Origin: Sphingobacteriales bacterium
GTDB lineage: Bacteria; Bacteroidota; Bacteroidia; Sphingobacteriales; Sphingobacteriaceae
NCBI GenBank assembly: GCA_015655115.1
Contig: JAATFQ010000290.1
Location: 1-64,000, forward strand
Reading direction: 5' to 3'
DNA: 64,000 nt
This document shows positions 53,471 through 62,269 of the stretch, piece by piece. How positions within the stretch are numbered: position 1 is the first letter of the stretch; every line of letters begins with the position of its first letter. The translations under genes and the position numbers were made by a program. Under the pieces are notes generated by a model. That model worked only from the letters and a program-made list of their open reading frames with translations. It was not told where the DNA came from and ran no database searches.

Positions 53471-54469
53471 ATGGAATTAAGGAACAAAAGAGTTTTAATC
53501 ACGGGAGCAGACGGTTTCATCGGGAGCCATCTCACTGAAAGACTATTAAAAGAGCAATGCCATGTTAGGGCATTTGTTTATTATAATTCTTTTAACTCCT
53601 GGGGGTGGCTGGATACGCTTCCGAAGGAGATAAAAGATCAAATTGAGATCTTTACCGGCGATATCCGGGATCCTAATGGGGTACGCACCGCAATGAACGG
53701 GATTGATATTGTCTTTCACCTCGCTTCCCTGATTGCTATCCCTTTCAGCTATCATTCTCCCGATTCTTATATAGATACCAATGTAAAGGGCACCCTGAAT
53801 ATTATCCAGGCCGCCAGGGATTCTGCAGTGGAAAGGATTTTAGTGACTTCAACGTCGGAGGTATACGGTACTGCACAGTTTGTGCCGATCACAGAGCAAC
53901 ACCCCAAACAGCCTCAGTCGCCTTATGCAGCTTCAAAGATCGGAGCAGATTGTATTGCTGATTCTTTTTACAGAAGCTTTAATCTTCCCCTCACCATCGT
54001 CAGACCCTTTAATACTTATGGACCCAGGCAATCTGCCCGCGCGGTTATCCCCACCATTATTACGCAATTGCTGATGGGCTTGGTGGAGATCAAACTGGGT
54101 GATATTACACCAACACGCGATTTGCTCTATGTCAACGATACGGTGAGCGGTTTTATAGCTATAGCGAAATGTGATGAACTGATAGGCCATGAGGTAAATA
54201 TTGCAACACAATCTGAGATAACCATAGGAAACCTTGCCCGGGAGATTATAGCACAGATCAATCCTGCAGCCAGGATTGTTACTGACGATCAGCGGATGAG
54301 GCCTTCAAAGAGCGAGGTTTTCAGGCTCTTCGGTTCAAAGGAAAAGCTAACCAGCCATACGAGCTGGAAACCGGCATATTCATTTAATCAGGGCATGGCC
54401 GAAACTATTGACTGGTTCAGGAAAGAGGAGAATCTTGGAAAGTACAAAGCGGATATTTATAATATTTAA
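53471..54469 (+). CDS. legB: NAD-dependent nucleotide-sugar 4,6-dehydratase, LegB-like
   Basis: A 332-aa extended SDR. It has the NAD loop GADGFIGSH, STSEVYGTAQFVPI, the Y-x3-K pair in SPYAASKIGAD, and RPFNTYGPRQSARAVIPTI. The sequence FVYYNSFNSWGWLDT and the overall pattern match LegB, which performs 4,6-dehydration of a nucleotide-activated N-acetylglucosamine as the first committed step to legionaminic acid. The next gene is the matching aminotransferase, which supports the call. Confidence 0.88.
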   Translation: MELRNKRVLITGADGFIGSHLTERLLKEQCHVRAFVYYNSFNSWGWLDTLPKEIKDQIEIFTGDIRDPNGVRTAMNGIDIVFHLASLIAIPFSYHSPDSYIDTNVKGTLNIIQAARDSAVERILVTSTSEVYGTAQFVPITEQHPKQPQSPYAASKIGADCIADSFYRSFNLPLTIVRPFNTYGPRQSARAVIPTIITQLLMGLVEIKLGDITPTRDLLYVNDTVSGFIAIAKCDELIGHEVNIATQSEITIGNLAREIIAQINPAARIVTDDQRMRPSKSEVFRLFGSKEKLTSHTSWKPAYSFNQGMAETIDWFRKEENLGKYKADIYNI

Positions 54470-55615
54470 ATGATGATGAAGTATCAGGGGACAATAGATT
54501 TAATCAGGACATTTTATCCGGGGCAGGATTTTATTCCTTTGCATGAACCCCGGTTTAGAGGTAATGAAAAGAAATATCTGGCGGATACGATCGACTCCAC
54601 TTACGTATCGTCAGTTGGCGCTTATGTGGGACAGTTTGAGCGGATGATGTCTGACTTGTCCGAAACATCGGCGGCCGTTGCTACGGTAAACGGAACCTCA
54701 GCACTGCAGGTAGGTTTAAGGCTTTTAGGTGTAGGTGCCGGTGATGAGGTGATTACGCAGGCTCTTACTTTTGTGGCTACAGCTAATGCCATTGTTTATA
54801 ATGGCGCTGCCCCGGTATTTATTGATGTCGATCTGGATACCATGGGCCTGTCGCCTGTTGCCGTTTCGGAATTTTTAGAAGAGTTCGGCGAATTAAGGGC
54901 TGAGGGATGTTACAATAAAAAAACAGGTAAAAGGATTGCTGCGTGTATGCCGATGCACACTTTTGGTTTTCCTGTTCATTTAGACGAGTTGCTGCGGGTA
55001 TGTGAGACCTGGGCTATCCCTGTAATTGAGGATGCTGCCGAGGCTTTGGGAAGCAAATACAAGGGGAAGCCTGCAGGCAGTTTCGGTAAATTAGGGGCTT
55101 TTTCTTTCAATGGCAATAAGATCGTCACCTGCGGCGGCGGCGGGGCACTGGTGACAAATGAGCCGCAACTGGCAGAGCGGGGCAGATATCTGACTACCAC
55201 AGCAAAAAGACAGCACCCCTATGAGTTTTACCATGATGAACTGGGGTATAATTTCAGAATGCCCAATTTAAACGCGGCCCTGGCCTGCGCACAGTTAGAA
55301 CAGCTGCAATCATTTGTGGCGGAGAAGCGGTTACTCGCCGAAGCCTATCAGGCGCATTTCAAATCGACAGGCATAAATTTCAGGACCGAGCCGGAAGGTA
55401 CCCGGGCCAATTATTGGTTAATGACCGTCGAACTGGACAACCGGCAGGATAGAGATTTGTTCCTGCATTATTTTAATGCACATCAGGTGATGGTTAGACC
55501 CATATGGGCTTTGATGTTCAGGCTGCCCATGTTCGCAAAATGCTACGCCGATTCACAAAAGAATGCCAGATATCTGGAAGACAGAATAGTTAATATACCA
55601 AGCAGTGTCAGATAA
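54470..55615 (+). CDS. legC: PLP-dependent sugar aminotransferase, LegC-like
   Basis: A 381-aa DegT/DnrJ/EryC1-type aminotransferase that adds the C4 amino group to the 4-keto sugar from LegB. It starts IPLHEPRFRGNEKKYLADTIDSTYVSSVG, the LegC-like opening. The PLP-binding blocks are NGTSALQVGLRLL, PVIEDAAEALGSKY and the internal-aldimine lysine (about 217) in FSFNGNKIVTCGGGG. Three consecutive ATGs could start it; the first abuts the legB stop. It overlaps the acyltransferase gene by 11 bases. Confidence 0.9.
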   Translation: MMMKYQGTIDLIRTFYPGQDFIPLHEPRFRGNEKKYLADTIDSTYVSSVGAYVGQFERMMSDLSETSAAVATVNGTSALQVGLRLLGVGAGDEVITQALTFVATANAIVYNGAAPVFIDVDLDTMGLSPVAVSEFLEEFGELRAEGCYNKKTGKRIAACMPMHTFGFPVHLDELLRVCETWAIPVIEDAAEALGSKYKGKPAGSFGKLGAFSFNGNKIVTCGGGGALVTNEPQLAERGRYLTTTAKRQHPYEFYHDELGYNFRMPNLNAALACAQLEQLQSFVAEKRLLAEAYQAHFKSTGINFRTEPEGTRANYWLMTVELDNRQDRDLFLHYFNAHQVMVRPIWALMFRLPMFAKCYADSQKNARYLEDRIVNIPSSVR

Positions 55616-56240
55616 AATTGCAATCATAGGTTACTCAGGGCATGCATTTGTAGTTTCAGATGCAGCAATACTTTGTGGTATGCCCTTAAAATATTATTGC
55701 GAGCAATCGCCTTTACCTAAAAATCCGTTTGGCTTCACTTATCTGGGTAACGAATGGGCCGAAGATTTTAAAGGCTGGGAAGAAAAAGTCGGATTTATTT
55801 TGGGGATTGGCGACAATCTGCGGCGGGTAAAAACCGGCGGATGGATACTGAATAAGGGAGGGCTGATTCACAATGTGATACATCCGCATTCCTCTGTATC
55901 TACTTATTTCCAGTTGGGGACAGGTAATTTCATTTCCAGGAATGTCTCCGTCAACGCCTTTAGTAAAGTAGGAGATTTTTGTATCCTCAATACGGGCTGT
56001 ATCCTGGAACACGAATGTGAAATCGGCAACGGTGTTCATCTGGCTCCGGGTGCAGTTTTAGCAGGAAACGTGAAAGTTGGTGATTTAAGTTTTATCGGAG
56101 CCGGCTCCGTGCTGAAGCAGGGTATCTGCATTGGCAGCAACGTCATTATCGGGGCTGGTGCTGTAGTCATTAATGATGTTCCCGATAATACAATTATTGC
56201 AGGAAATCCTGGTAAATCTTTAGATAAATATAAGAACTAA
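55605..56240 (+). CDS. Sugar O/N-acyltransferase of the NeuD/PglD family
   Basis: A 211-aa left-handed beta-helix acyltransferase. The N-terminal IAIIGYSGHAFVVSDAA is a Rossmann-like substrate module. The hexapeptide repeats run from IHPHSSVSTYFQLGTGNFISRN to DVPDNTIIAGNPGK, with H151-like catalytic context in ILEHECEIGNGVHLAPGAVLAGN. In this position it most likely acts as LegH, N-acetylating the 4-amino group of the trideoxy sugar; sialic-acid O-acetylation (NeuD) is the alternative. Confidence 0.85.
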   Translation: MSDKIAIIGYSGHAFVVSDAAILCGMPLKYYCEQSPLPKNPFGFTYLGNEWAEDFKGWEEKVGFILGIGDNLRRVKTGGWILNKGGLIHNVIHPHSSVSTYFQLGTGNFISRNVSVNAFSKVGDFCILNTGCILEHECEIGNGVHLAPGAVLAGNVKVGDLSFIGAGSVLKQGICIGSNVIIGAGAVVINDVPDNTIIAGNPGKSLDKYKN

Positions 56241-56273
56241 TCCTACTCCTGACCATTAAATAAATATACACCG

Positions 56274-57443
56274 ATGAAACCTACAAGGAAAATTATAGCT
56301 GTGTCTGGAGCCAGGTCTGATTACGATCTGCTGTTTAGTGTTTATGTGCAATTAAACAGGGATGAACGTTTTGATTTCAGTATGCTAATTACAGGCCCGA
56401 ACCTTTCAGATAATTACGGTTATACGGCTCAGTTTATAGAAAATGATGGATTTAAGATTGCGGGAAGGGTGTTTAATCTTATAGATTCCAATAAAAAGAT
56501 TGGCAGGATAATTTCCATCGGACTGCAGATACCTTCACTGGCTAATATCCTGTTGCAGGAAAAGCCGGATCTTGTATTGGTAGCGGGAGACCGGGAAGAG
56601 GCCATCAGTGTGACGATGACCTGTGCCTACATGGATATTGCAGTAGCACATTTTTTTGGCGGCGATATTGCAAAAGACGGAAATATTGATAATTCCGTCA
56701 GGTATGCAGCCAGCAAATTTGCCCATCTTCATTTCCCTTCATTGCCGCAGCACAGGGATACTTTGTTGAAACTGGGCGAAGACGACTGGCGTATTTTTGT
56801 GGTGGGAAATCCTGCTTTGGACCGTCTGCTTTCTGTAAAAAAGATCCCGAAAAATGAATTGCTCCGGCGTGTAGGTGCCAGGGCAGATATTGATGCTTTT
56901 TGTGTCCTGATACAACATCCCATTATTACCCAGGTGGATGCACAGTTCCACCACATCAGGCTGACATTAGATGCCCTTCTTGAATCGGGCTTACACTGTC
57001 TGATTAACTACCCTAATTCTGATGCGGGAAGTCTGCAGATTATAGAAGCTTATCAGGAATATGTACAGCGATATCCTGCACAATTCACCCTGTTCCAAAA
57101 TCTGGACCGGGAGACTTATGTCAATTTATTAAGGCAGGCTAAGTTCCTTCTTGGCAATTCCAGTTCCGGAATTGTTGAAGTTGGCAGTTTAGGTCTGCCT
57201 GCTATCAATATAGGTGAAAGGCAACGCGGCAGGCTCCATGGCGATAATGTTGTGTTTGTGGATAACGATAAAGAGCAGATTCTTGATGCAATAGCCTTTG
57301 TACAAACTGACGGGGCGTTTCTGGAACGGGTCAGGAAAAAAGAAAATCCATATGGTAAAGGTAGATCTGCAGAACTGGTGCTGGAGGTTTTAGCGAACAT
57401 TGCTATAGACGAGATATTAATTCATAAAAATATAAGCTATTAA
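56274..57443 (+). CDS. Hydrolysing nucleotide-sugar 2-epimerase (NeuC/LegG type)
   Basis: A 389-aa enzyme of the hydrolysing UDP-GlcNAc 2-epimerase family, GT-B fold. GARSDYDLLFSVYVQLN near the start, LVAGDREEAISVTM, AHFFGGDIAKDGNIDNSVRYAASKFAHLHF, and NSSSGIVEVGSLGLPAINIGERQRGR are the NeuC/LegG landmarks. In legionaminic synthesis it releases 2,4-diacetamido-2,4,6-trideoxymannose for condensation by LegI/NeuB, whose gene begins at the end of this window. Confidence 0.9.
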   Translation: MKPTRKIIAVSGARSDYDLLFSVYVQLNRDERFDFSMLITGPNLSDNYGYTAQFIENDGFKIAGRVFNLIDSNKKIGRIISIGLQIPSLANILLQEKPDLVLVAGDREEAISVTMTCAYMDIAVAHFFGGDIAKDGNIDNSVRYAASKFAHLHFPSLPQHRDTLLKLGEDDWRIFVVGNPALDRLLSVKKIPKNELLRRVGARADIDAFCVLIQHPIITQVDAQFHHIRLTLDALLESGLHCLINYPNSDAGSLQIIEAYQEYVQRYPAQFTLFQNLDRETYVNLLRQAKFLLGNSSSGIVEVGSLGLPAINIGERQRGRLHGDNVVFVDNDKEQILDAIAFVQTDGAFLERVRKKENPYGKGRSAELVLEVLANIAIDEILIHKNISY

Positions 57444-57449
57444 GTACAC

Positions 57450-58121
57450 ATGAAAAACATTATTGTAATATCTGCACATCCAGATGATGAGATTATTGGT
57501 GCCGGAGGGACGTTATTAAAACATGTGACAAATGGCGATTCGGTTTATTGGTTAATTGTGACCAATATTTTTGAAAGTCATGGTTTTACCGGTGATAAGG
57601 TGGAAAGCAGGCAACAGGAGATTGCGACCGTTGCTAAAATGGCAGGGTTTAAGAAGGTATACCATTTGAATTATCCTACGATGTCTCTTTCGGAGAGTTC
57701 GCTGGTGAAAATGATTCCTGAGATCTCTTCAATCTTTTTGGAGGTGCGTCCGGAGATCATTTATTGTTTAAACCGCTCAGATGCACATTCTGATCACCGC
57801 GTTACGTTTGAAGCCGTCATAGCCTGTACGAAGTCTTTCAGATATCCATTTGTTAAGCAGGTGTTAATGTATGAATGTATTTCCGAAACAGAGTTTGCAC
57901 CAGCCCTGGCAGAGCGTGCTTTTTTGCCTAATTATTTCGTAGATATCTCCTCTTATTTAGAGGAGAAACTGAAGGTCCTGTCAGTTTATACATCCGAAAT
58001 AGGTGTGCATCCGTTTCCACGGAGTTTGAGAAATGTCGAAGCTCTTGCCACTTTCAGAGGAGCAATGGCCGGAGTTAACTATGCTGAAGCTTTCCAGCTG
58101 ATAAAATATATAGATAAATAA
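57450..58121 (+). CDS. PIG-L family N-deacetylase
   Basis: A 223-aa zinc deacetylase of the PIG-L/LmbE family. The metal/catalytic motif HPDDE is at residues 10-14 (ISAHPDDEIIGAGGT); the later zinc histidine is in RSDAHSDHRVTFEA. Members remove N-acetyl groups from GlcNAc-containing substrates. Its place between the 2-epimerase and nucleotidyltransferase genes suggests it edits an N-acyl group in this nonulosonate pathway or its glycan (inference). Its stop overlaps the next start as TAATG. Confidence 0.85.
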   Translation: MKNIIVISAHPDDEIIGAGGTLLKHVTNGDSVYWLIVTNIFESHGFTGDKVESRQQEIATVAKMAGFKKVYHLNYPTMSLSESSLVKMIPEISSIFLEVRPEIIYCLNRSDAHSDHRVTFEAVIACTKSFRYPFVKQVLMYECISETEFAPALAERAFLPNYFVDISSYLEEKLKVLSVYTSEIGVHPFPRSLRNVEALATFRGAMAGVNYAEAFQLIKYIDK

Positions 58122-59176
58122 TGGATACTTTCAATAAGCATATTATTTTTCAGGATGAGCCTGTGAAAGAAGCGCTAAAAAAGCTGAATGACCTTGCTGC
58201 AGATGCCATACTTTTTGTTGTAGATCATCAAAGGCGTCTGATTGGATCTTTAACGGACGGAGACCTGCGCAGAGGTTTTATCGGCGGGCTGGACTTAAGC
58301 AGTTTATTACTGGAATTTATTCAGCAAAGTCCGGTGTTTATTTTACGGACTCAATATACGCTGGAGGAACTTGAGCAGTATAAAAAAAAGAACTTTAAAA
58401 TCATTCCTATTTTGAATGAGCAGCATGTGGTTATAGATATTCTCAACTTCAGAATTCAAAAGACCATTATCCCTGCAGATGCTGTAATTATGGCAGGAGG
58501 GATTGGCAAAAGACTGATGCCATTAACGGCAGATACGCCCAAGCCTTTACTGAAAGTTGGCGGAAAGCCTATTGTGGAATACAGTATCGACCAGCTGCTC
58601 AAAGTAGGTATAAAGAATATCTATCTCAGCGTGAATTATCTTGGCGAACAGCTTATATCCTACTTTGGCGACGGAAAGAGCAGAAATGCAACCTTACGGT
58701 ATATCAGGGAAAACCAGCCTATGGGTACTATCGGATCTATATTGCTGGCAGATCATTTCGAACATGACGATGTATTGGTAATGAACAGCGATTTATTGAC
58801 AAATATAGACTTCGCTGATTTCTATGCGTCATTCAAAAAATCGGATGCAGATATGGCCGTGGCCACCACATCTTATGATGTGCATGTTCCTTATGCTGTA
58901 TTGGAAGTGGATCCCGGAAATATGGCGACTTCCTTAAAGGAAAAGCCCAGTTATACTTATTACTCCAATGCCGGAATCTATTTTCTGAAGAGGTCGGTAC
59001 TTAAAATGATACCTGAAGGTAAATTTTATGATATCACAGACCTTATTGAAGATCTCCTGCTTAAAAAGGGTAAAATATTTACGTATCAAATTACCGGGTA
59101 TTGGCTGGATATAGGGAAACCTGAAGATTTCAGCAAGGCTCAGGAAGATGTAAAGCACATCAACTTTAACCCATGA
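58121..59176 (+). CDS. CBS-domain sugar-1-phosphate nucleotidyltransferase (PtmE-like)
   Basis: A 351-aa protein with an N-terminal pair of CBS-like segments (about 1-115, FVVDHQRRLIGSLTDGDLRRGFI) fused to a nucleotidyltransferase (from about 120). The catalytic loop is MAGGIGKRLMPLTADTPKPLL; VMNSDLLTNIDF supplies the metal aspartate. This layout matches PtmE, which in Campylobacter makes the GDP-linked glucosamine used for legionaminic acid, so a GDP-sugar route is plausible here. A UTP-type pyrophosphorylase for another sugar is the alternative. Confidence 0.85.
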   Translation: MDTFNKHIIFQDEPVKEALKKLNDLAADAILFVVDHQRRLIGSLTDGDLRRGFIGGLDLSSLLLEFIQQSPVFILRTQYTLEELEQYKKKNFKIIPILNEQHVVIDILNFRIQKTIIPADAVIMAGGIGKRLMPLTADTPKPLLKVGGKPIVEYSIDQLLKVGIKNIYLSVNYLGEQLISYFGDGKSRNATLRYIRENQPMGTIGSILLADHFEHDDVLVMNSDLLTNIDFADFYASFKKSDADMAVATTSYDVHVPYAVLEVDPGNMATSLKEKPSYTYYSNAGIYFLKRSVLKMIPEGKFYDITDLIEDLLLKKGKIFTYQITGYWLDIGKPEDFSKAQEDVKHINFNP

Positions 59177-59268
59177 ACCCGATAGAATGAATTTAGTATT
59201 GAGCACACGGTCCATACTGATAATTACCAAATGCTCTGGCTAACAATTGAAAAACAAAAAATAATTAG

Positions 59269-59955
59269 ATGAAACCATTAATCATCATCCCTGCACGCGG
59301 AAAATCTAAGGGAATCCCGGATAAGAATATCAAGTTATTAAATGGGGTTCCACTGATACATTATACCGTAAAAGCAGCGCAGGAAGTTTTTGGCAACGAA
59401 CAAATCTGCGTTTCAACAGACGACAGCAGGATAAAATGCTGTGTGGAAGAATTGGCGCTGACAGTCCCGTTTCTAAGGCCGTCCGAGCTGGCTACGGATA
59501 CTTCCGCTACTTATGACGTGCTCCTATATGTTTTAGCACAGTATGAGCATAATGGCTATAACCCCGATGTAATTATAGTGCTGCAGCCAACATCACCTTT
59601 CCGGAATGCCACACATATCCGGGAAGCGGTCAGCTTATTTAATTATGACCTGGATATGGTTGTTTCAGTTAAGGAAACCAGGTCCAATCCTTATTATGTC
59701 CTGTTTGAAGAGGATGAGGATGGATTTCTTAAAAAATCCAAGCAATCCAGTTTTACCAGAAGACAGGACTGCCCAAAAGTGTGGGAGTATAATGGGGCTA
59801 TTTATGTCATCAATGTCGCATCGCTTAACGAAAAACCAGTTGGTGCTTTTGATAAAATTATCAAGTATGAAATGGATGAGGTGTCTTCATTAGATCTGGA
59901 TACTCCTTTTGACTGGTATGTTGCAGAAACTGTCTTTAAAACTCCGTTGAAATAA
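59269..59955 (+). CDS. CMP-nonulosonate (legionaminate/sialate) synthetase
   Basis: A 228-aa cytidylyltransferase of the NeuA/LegF family that activates a nonulosonic acid with CTP. IIPARGKSKGIPDKNIKLLNG is the nucleotide-binding opening. VLQPTSPFRNATHIREAV and the late SSLDLDTPFDWYVAE are family hallmarks. The neighbouring legB, legC and 2-epimerase genes favour LegF (CMP-legionaminate) over CMP-Neu5Ac. A 92-base gap precedes it, the largest inside the sugar-synthesis part of the locus. Confidence 0.9.
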   Translation: MKPLIIIPARGKSKGIPDKNIKLLNGVPLIHYTVKAAQEVFGNEQICVSTDDSRIKCCVEELALTVPFLRPSELATDTSATYDVLLYVLAQYEHNGYNPDVIIVLQPTSPFRNATHIREAVSLFNYDLDMVVSVKETRSNPYYVLFEEDEDGFLKKSKQSSFTRRQDCPKVWEYNGAIYVINVASLNEKPVGAFDKIIKYEMDEVSSLDLDTPFDWYVAETVFKTPLK

Positions 59956-59973
59956 AAACCAATATAAAATTGT

Positions 59974-60981
59974 ATGAACTTTAACAGAATACATCATAAA
60001 AGAGTCCTTGTTACCGGCGGTGCTGGTTTCATAGGGTCAAATCTGTGTTATGACCTGCTGGAAAATAACAACGAGGTTATTTGCCTGGATAATTTTTCTA
60101 CAGGAAATATCAATAATATACTGCCTTTAACAGGGAATAAGAATTTTACATTGCTGGTGGGCGATATACGTAATCTGAATGACTGCCATAAAGCGATGCA
60201 GGGTATTGATATTGTACTTCATCAGGCAGCATTAGGTTCTGTGCCGCGGTCTATCAATGATCCGGTAACGACCAATGAAGTGAATATTGGTGGATTTCTC
60301 AATGTGTTAGTAGCAGCACGTGATGCCAGGGTTTCCAGAATGGTATATGCAGCAAGTTCTTCCACCTATGGTGATTCAAAGGAATTGCCGAAGGTGGAGG
60401 ATATTATTGGCAAACCACTATCGCCCTATGCGGTAACAAAGTATGTGAATGAATTATACGCACATGTGTTCCGGATTAGTTACGGAATGGATATTATAGG
60501 CCTGAGATATTTTAATGTCTATGGCCGTAAACAAAGTCCGGATGGCGCTTATGCTGCTGTAATTCCTAAGTTTATCAGGTCTTTGATGGCCTATGAGTCG
60601 CCGCTGATTAATGGCAACGGCACCAACAGCAGGGATTTTACATATATAGATAATGTTATTCAGATGAATAACCTTGCAGCTACAACCGCGAATGAGGAAG
60701 CCAAAGGACAGGTTTTTAACACTGCAGTAGGGGAGCGGACAGATCTGAATATGATGGTGGAGCTCCTTCGAAGTAATCTGAGTGTCTTTGATCCCAATAT
60801 TGCAGCTGTTGAGATCGCTTATGGGCCGGAACGGCCGGGTGATATTCCGCACTCACTTGCTTCTATAGACAAGGCCAGAAACATCCTGGGATATTGTCCT
60901 TCTCATAACCTGCAACAAGGGCTGCAGGAATCCGTGGAATGGTACTGGAAGAGCTTGAGGATTTTTAGCAATGCAAAATAA
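59974..60981 (+). CDS. UDP-N-acetylhexosamine 4-epimerase (TviC/WbpP-like)
   Basis: A 335-aa extended SDR epimerase. NAD loop GGAGFIGSN, then VICLDNFSTGNINNI, ASSSTYGDSKELPKVE, the Y-x3-K in SPYAVTKYVNE, and RYFNVYGRKQSPDGAYAAVIPKF. This pattern is that of WbpP/TviC enzymes that interconvert UDP-GlcNAc/GalNAc (and their uronates). With the TviB-like dehydrogenase earlier in the locus it would make UDP-GalNAcA. It overlaps the flippase gene by 11 bases. Confidence 0.88.
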   Translation: MNFNRIHHKRVLVTGGAGFIGSNLCYDLLENNNEVICLDNFSTGNINNILPLTGNKNFTLLVGDIRNLNDCHKAMQGIDIVLHQAALGSVPRSINDPVTTNEVNIGGFLNVLVAARDARVSRMVYAASSSTYGDSKELPKVEDIIGKPLSPYAVTKYVNELYAHVFRISYGMDIIGLRYFNVYGRKQSPDGAYAAVIPKFIRSLMAYESPLINGNGTNSRDFTYIDNVIQMNNLAATTANEEAKGQVFNTAVGERTDLNMMVELLRSNLSVFDPNIAAVEIAYGPERPGDIPHSLASIDKARNILGYCPSHNLQQGLQESVEWYWKSLRIFSNAK

Positions 60982-62269
60982 ATTGAGCGCCATGGCATCA
61001 CTTAAGCTGAAGTTTACCCAGTTCGTCAGTCCTGAGAAAATTATCTTCTTTCATTTTTCAGTGTCGACGTTTCTGCGGACTTTTGCGCTTGCTGTTTCGG
61101 GTCTGATTATCATGAGCTGGATTAAACCAGCGGAAATGGGGATTTATAATTCTTACAACATCCTCATCACGTATTCATTTTTCTTACAGCTGGGTGTTTT
61201 TAATGGTCTCAACAGGGAAATTCCTTACCTGTTAGGGCAGGGTAAGGAGGCTGAAGCTATGAAACTGGCCTCCGTTTCATTGTTTTTCGCTAAGACATTA
61301 AGTTTTTCTATCTTATTTTTAGGGGTACTGGTCTACCTTGCGCTGCTTCTTTGGGGCATTATGCCAGTACAGGAATTAAAGATGCTGGCGGCAATGATTT
61401 TATTGACGGCGATTAGTTTTTATCAGAACTATCTGAATGTTACCTACAGGACATTAAAAAACTTTAGTGTGCTCTCCAGAATTAATAATGTCAGCTCTGT
61501 GTTGATTTTCTGCAGTCTCTTAATGGTCTATTTCTTCGCTTATAATGGATTGGTTTTGTATTATCTTTTTAATGGAATAGTTCTGCTGGTACTTACGCAT
61601 CTGCACCGGCCTTTCAAGATAAAAAGCGAAAGATCTCTACCCGAACTGAAACAGCTGGTTATACTGGGGCTGCCAATTTTTATATTGGGTTACCTTCAGC
61701 AAATTACACGTACTTTCAACAGACTCATCCTGGTAATGATGGGCTCTGTTTATTTGGTTGGACTTTTTTCTCCTGCATCAGCCATATATTCAGCTGTCTT
61801 TTTTCTTCCCTCTACGCTAGCACAGTTTTTATACCCTAAGTTCTCCTTTATTTATGGAAAATATGGCGATAAAAAAATGCTGATACCTTATGTGAACAGA
61901 ATTTATCTCTTAAGTGCCATTTTGATTGTTCCCACAATTATTGTGTCATTGACAGTGCTGCCCTGGGCCTTTGAGAAGTATATTCCCCAATATACGAAAG
62001 GAATAATGGCCGCACAGGCATTTCTGGTTTGCGGCGTAATAGACATCACTACAATCTCCCTGAATGTTTTTTACAGTATAGGCAAAAAGAGGCCGGTGAT
62101 CTATTATACCGTTGTTAAAATGTTGCTGATGTTCCTGATACCACTGGCAGCGGTCCGTTTTTTTCCATTACTGACTGCTGTGACGATGGGGACGCTGATT
62201 TCCACTACTGTTTCTGCCATTTTCGGTTACCTGTTATTAATGAAAACGTTATATGCTGATCATAATTAA
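60971..62269 (+). CDS. Wzx-like oligosaccharide flippase
   Basis: A 432-aa integral membrane protein with about 12 hydrophobic segments and short loops, typical of the MOP/Wzx polysaccharide translocase family. It probably moves the lipid-linked repeat unit across the inner membrane. A cytoplasmic N-terminal stretch (LKLKFTQFVSPEKIIFFHF) precedes the first helix. No Wzy polymerase is visible in the window. The 3' end overlaps the next gene by 17 bases. Confidence 0.85.
   Translation: MQNKLSAMASLKLKFTQFVSPEKIIFFHFSVSTFLRTFALAVSGLIIMSWIKPAEMGIYNSYNILITYSFFLQLGVFNGLNREIPYLLGQGKEAEAMKLASVSLFFAKTLSFSILFLGVLVYLALLLWGIMPVQELKMLAAMILLTAISFYQNYLNVTYRTLKNFSVLSRINNVSSVLIFCSLLMVYFFAYNGLVLYYLFNGIVLLVLTHLHRPFKIKSERSLPELKQLVILGLPIFILGYLQQITRTFNRLILVMMGSVYLVGLFSPASAIYSAVFFLPSTLAQFLYPKFSFIYGKYGDKKMLIPYVNRIYLLSAILIVPTIIVSLTVLPWAFEKYIPQYTKGIMAAQAFLVCGVIDITTISLNVFYSIGKKRPVIYYTVVKMLLMFLIPLAAVRFFPLLTAVTMGTLISTTVSAIFGYLLLMKTLYADHN

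Noticed and set aside
53471-54469. Pseudaminic acid (PseB) rather than legionaminic pathway
   Set aside because: The dehydratase matches the LegB rather than the PseB pattern, and no PseG/PseH-type genes are seen; a hydrolysing 2-epimerase of the NeuC/LegG type is present instead.
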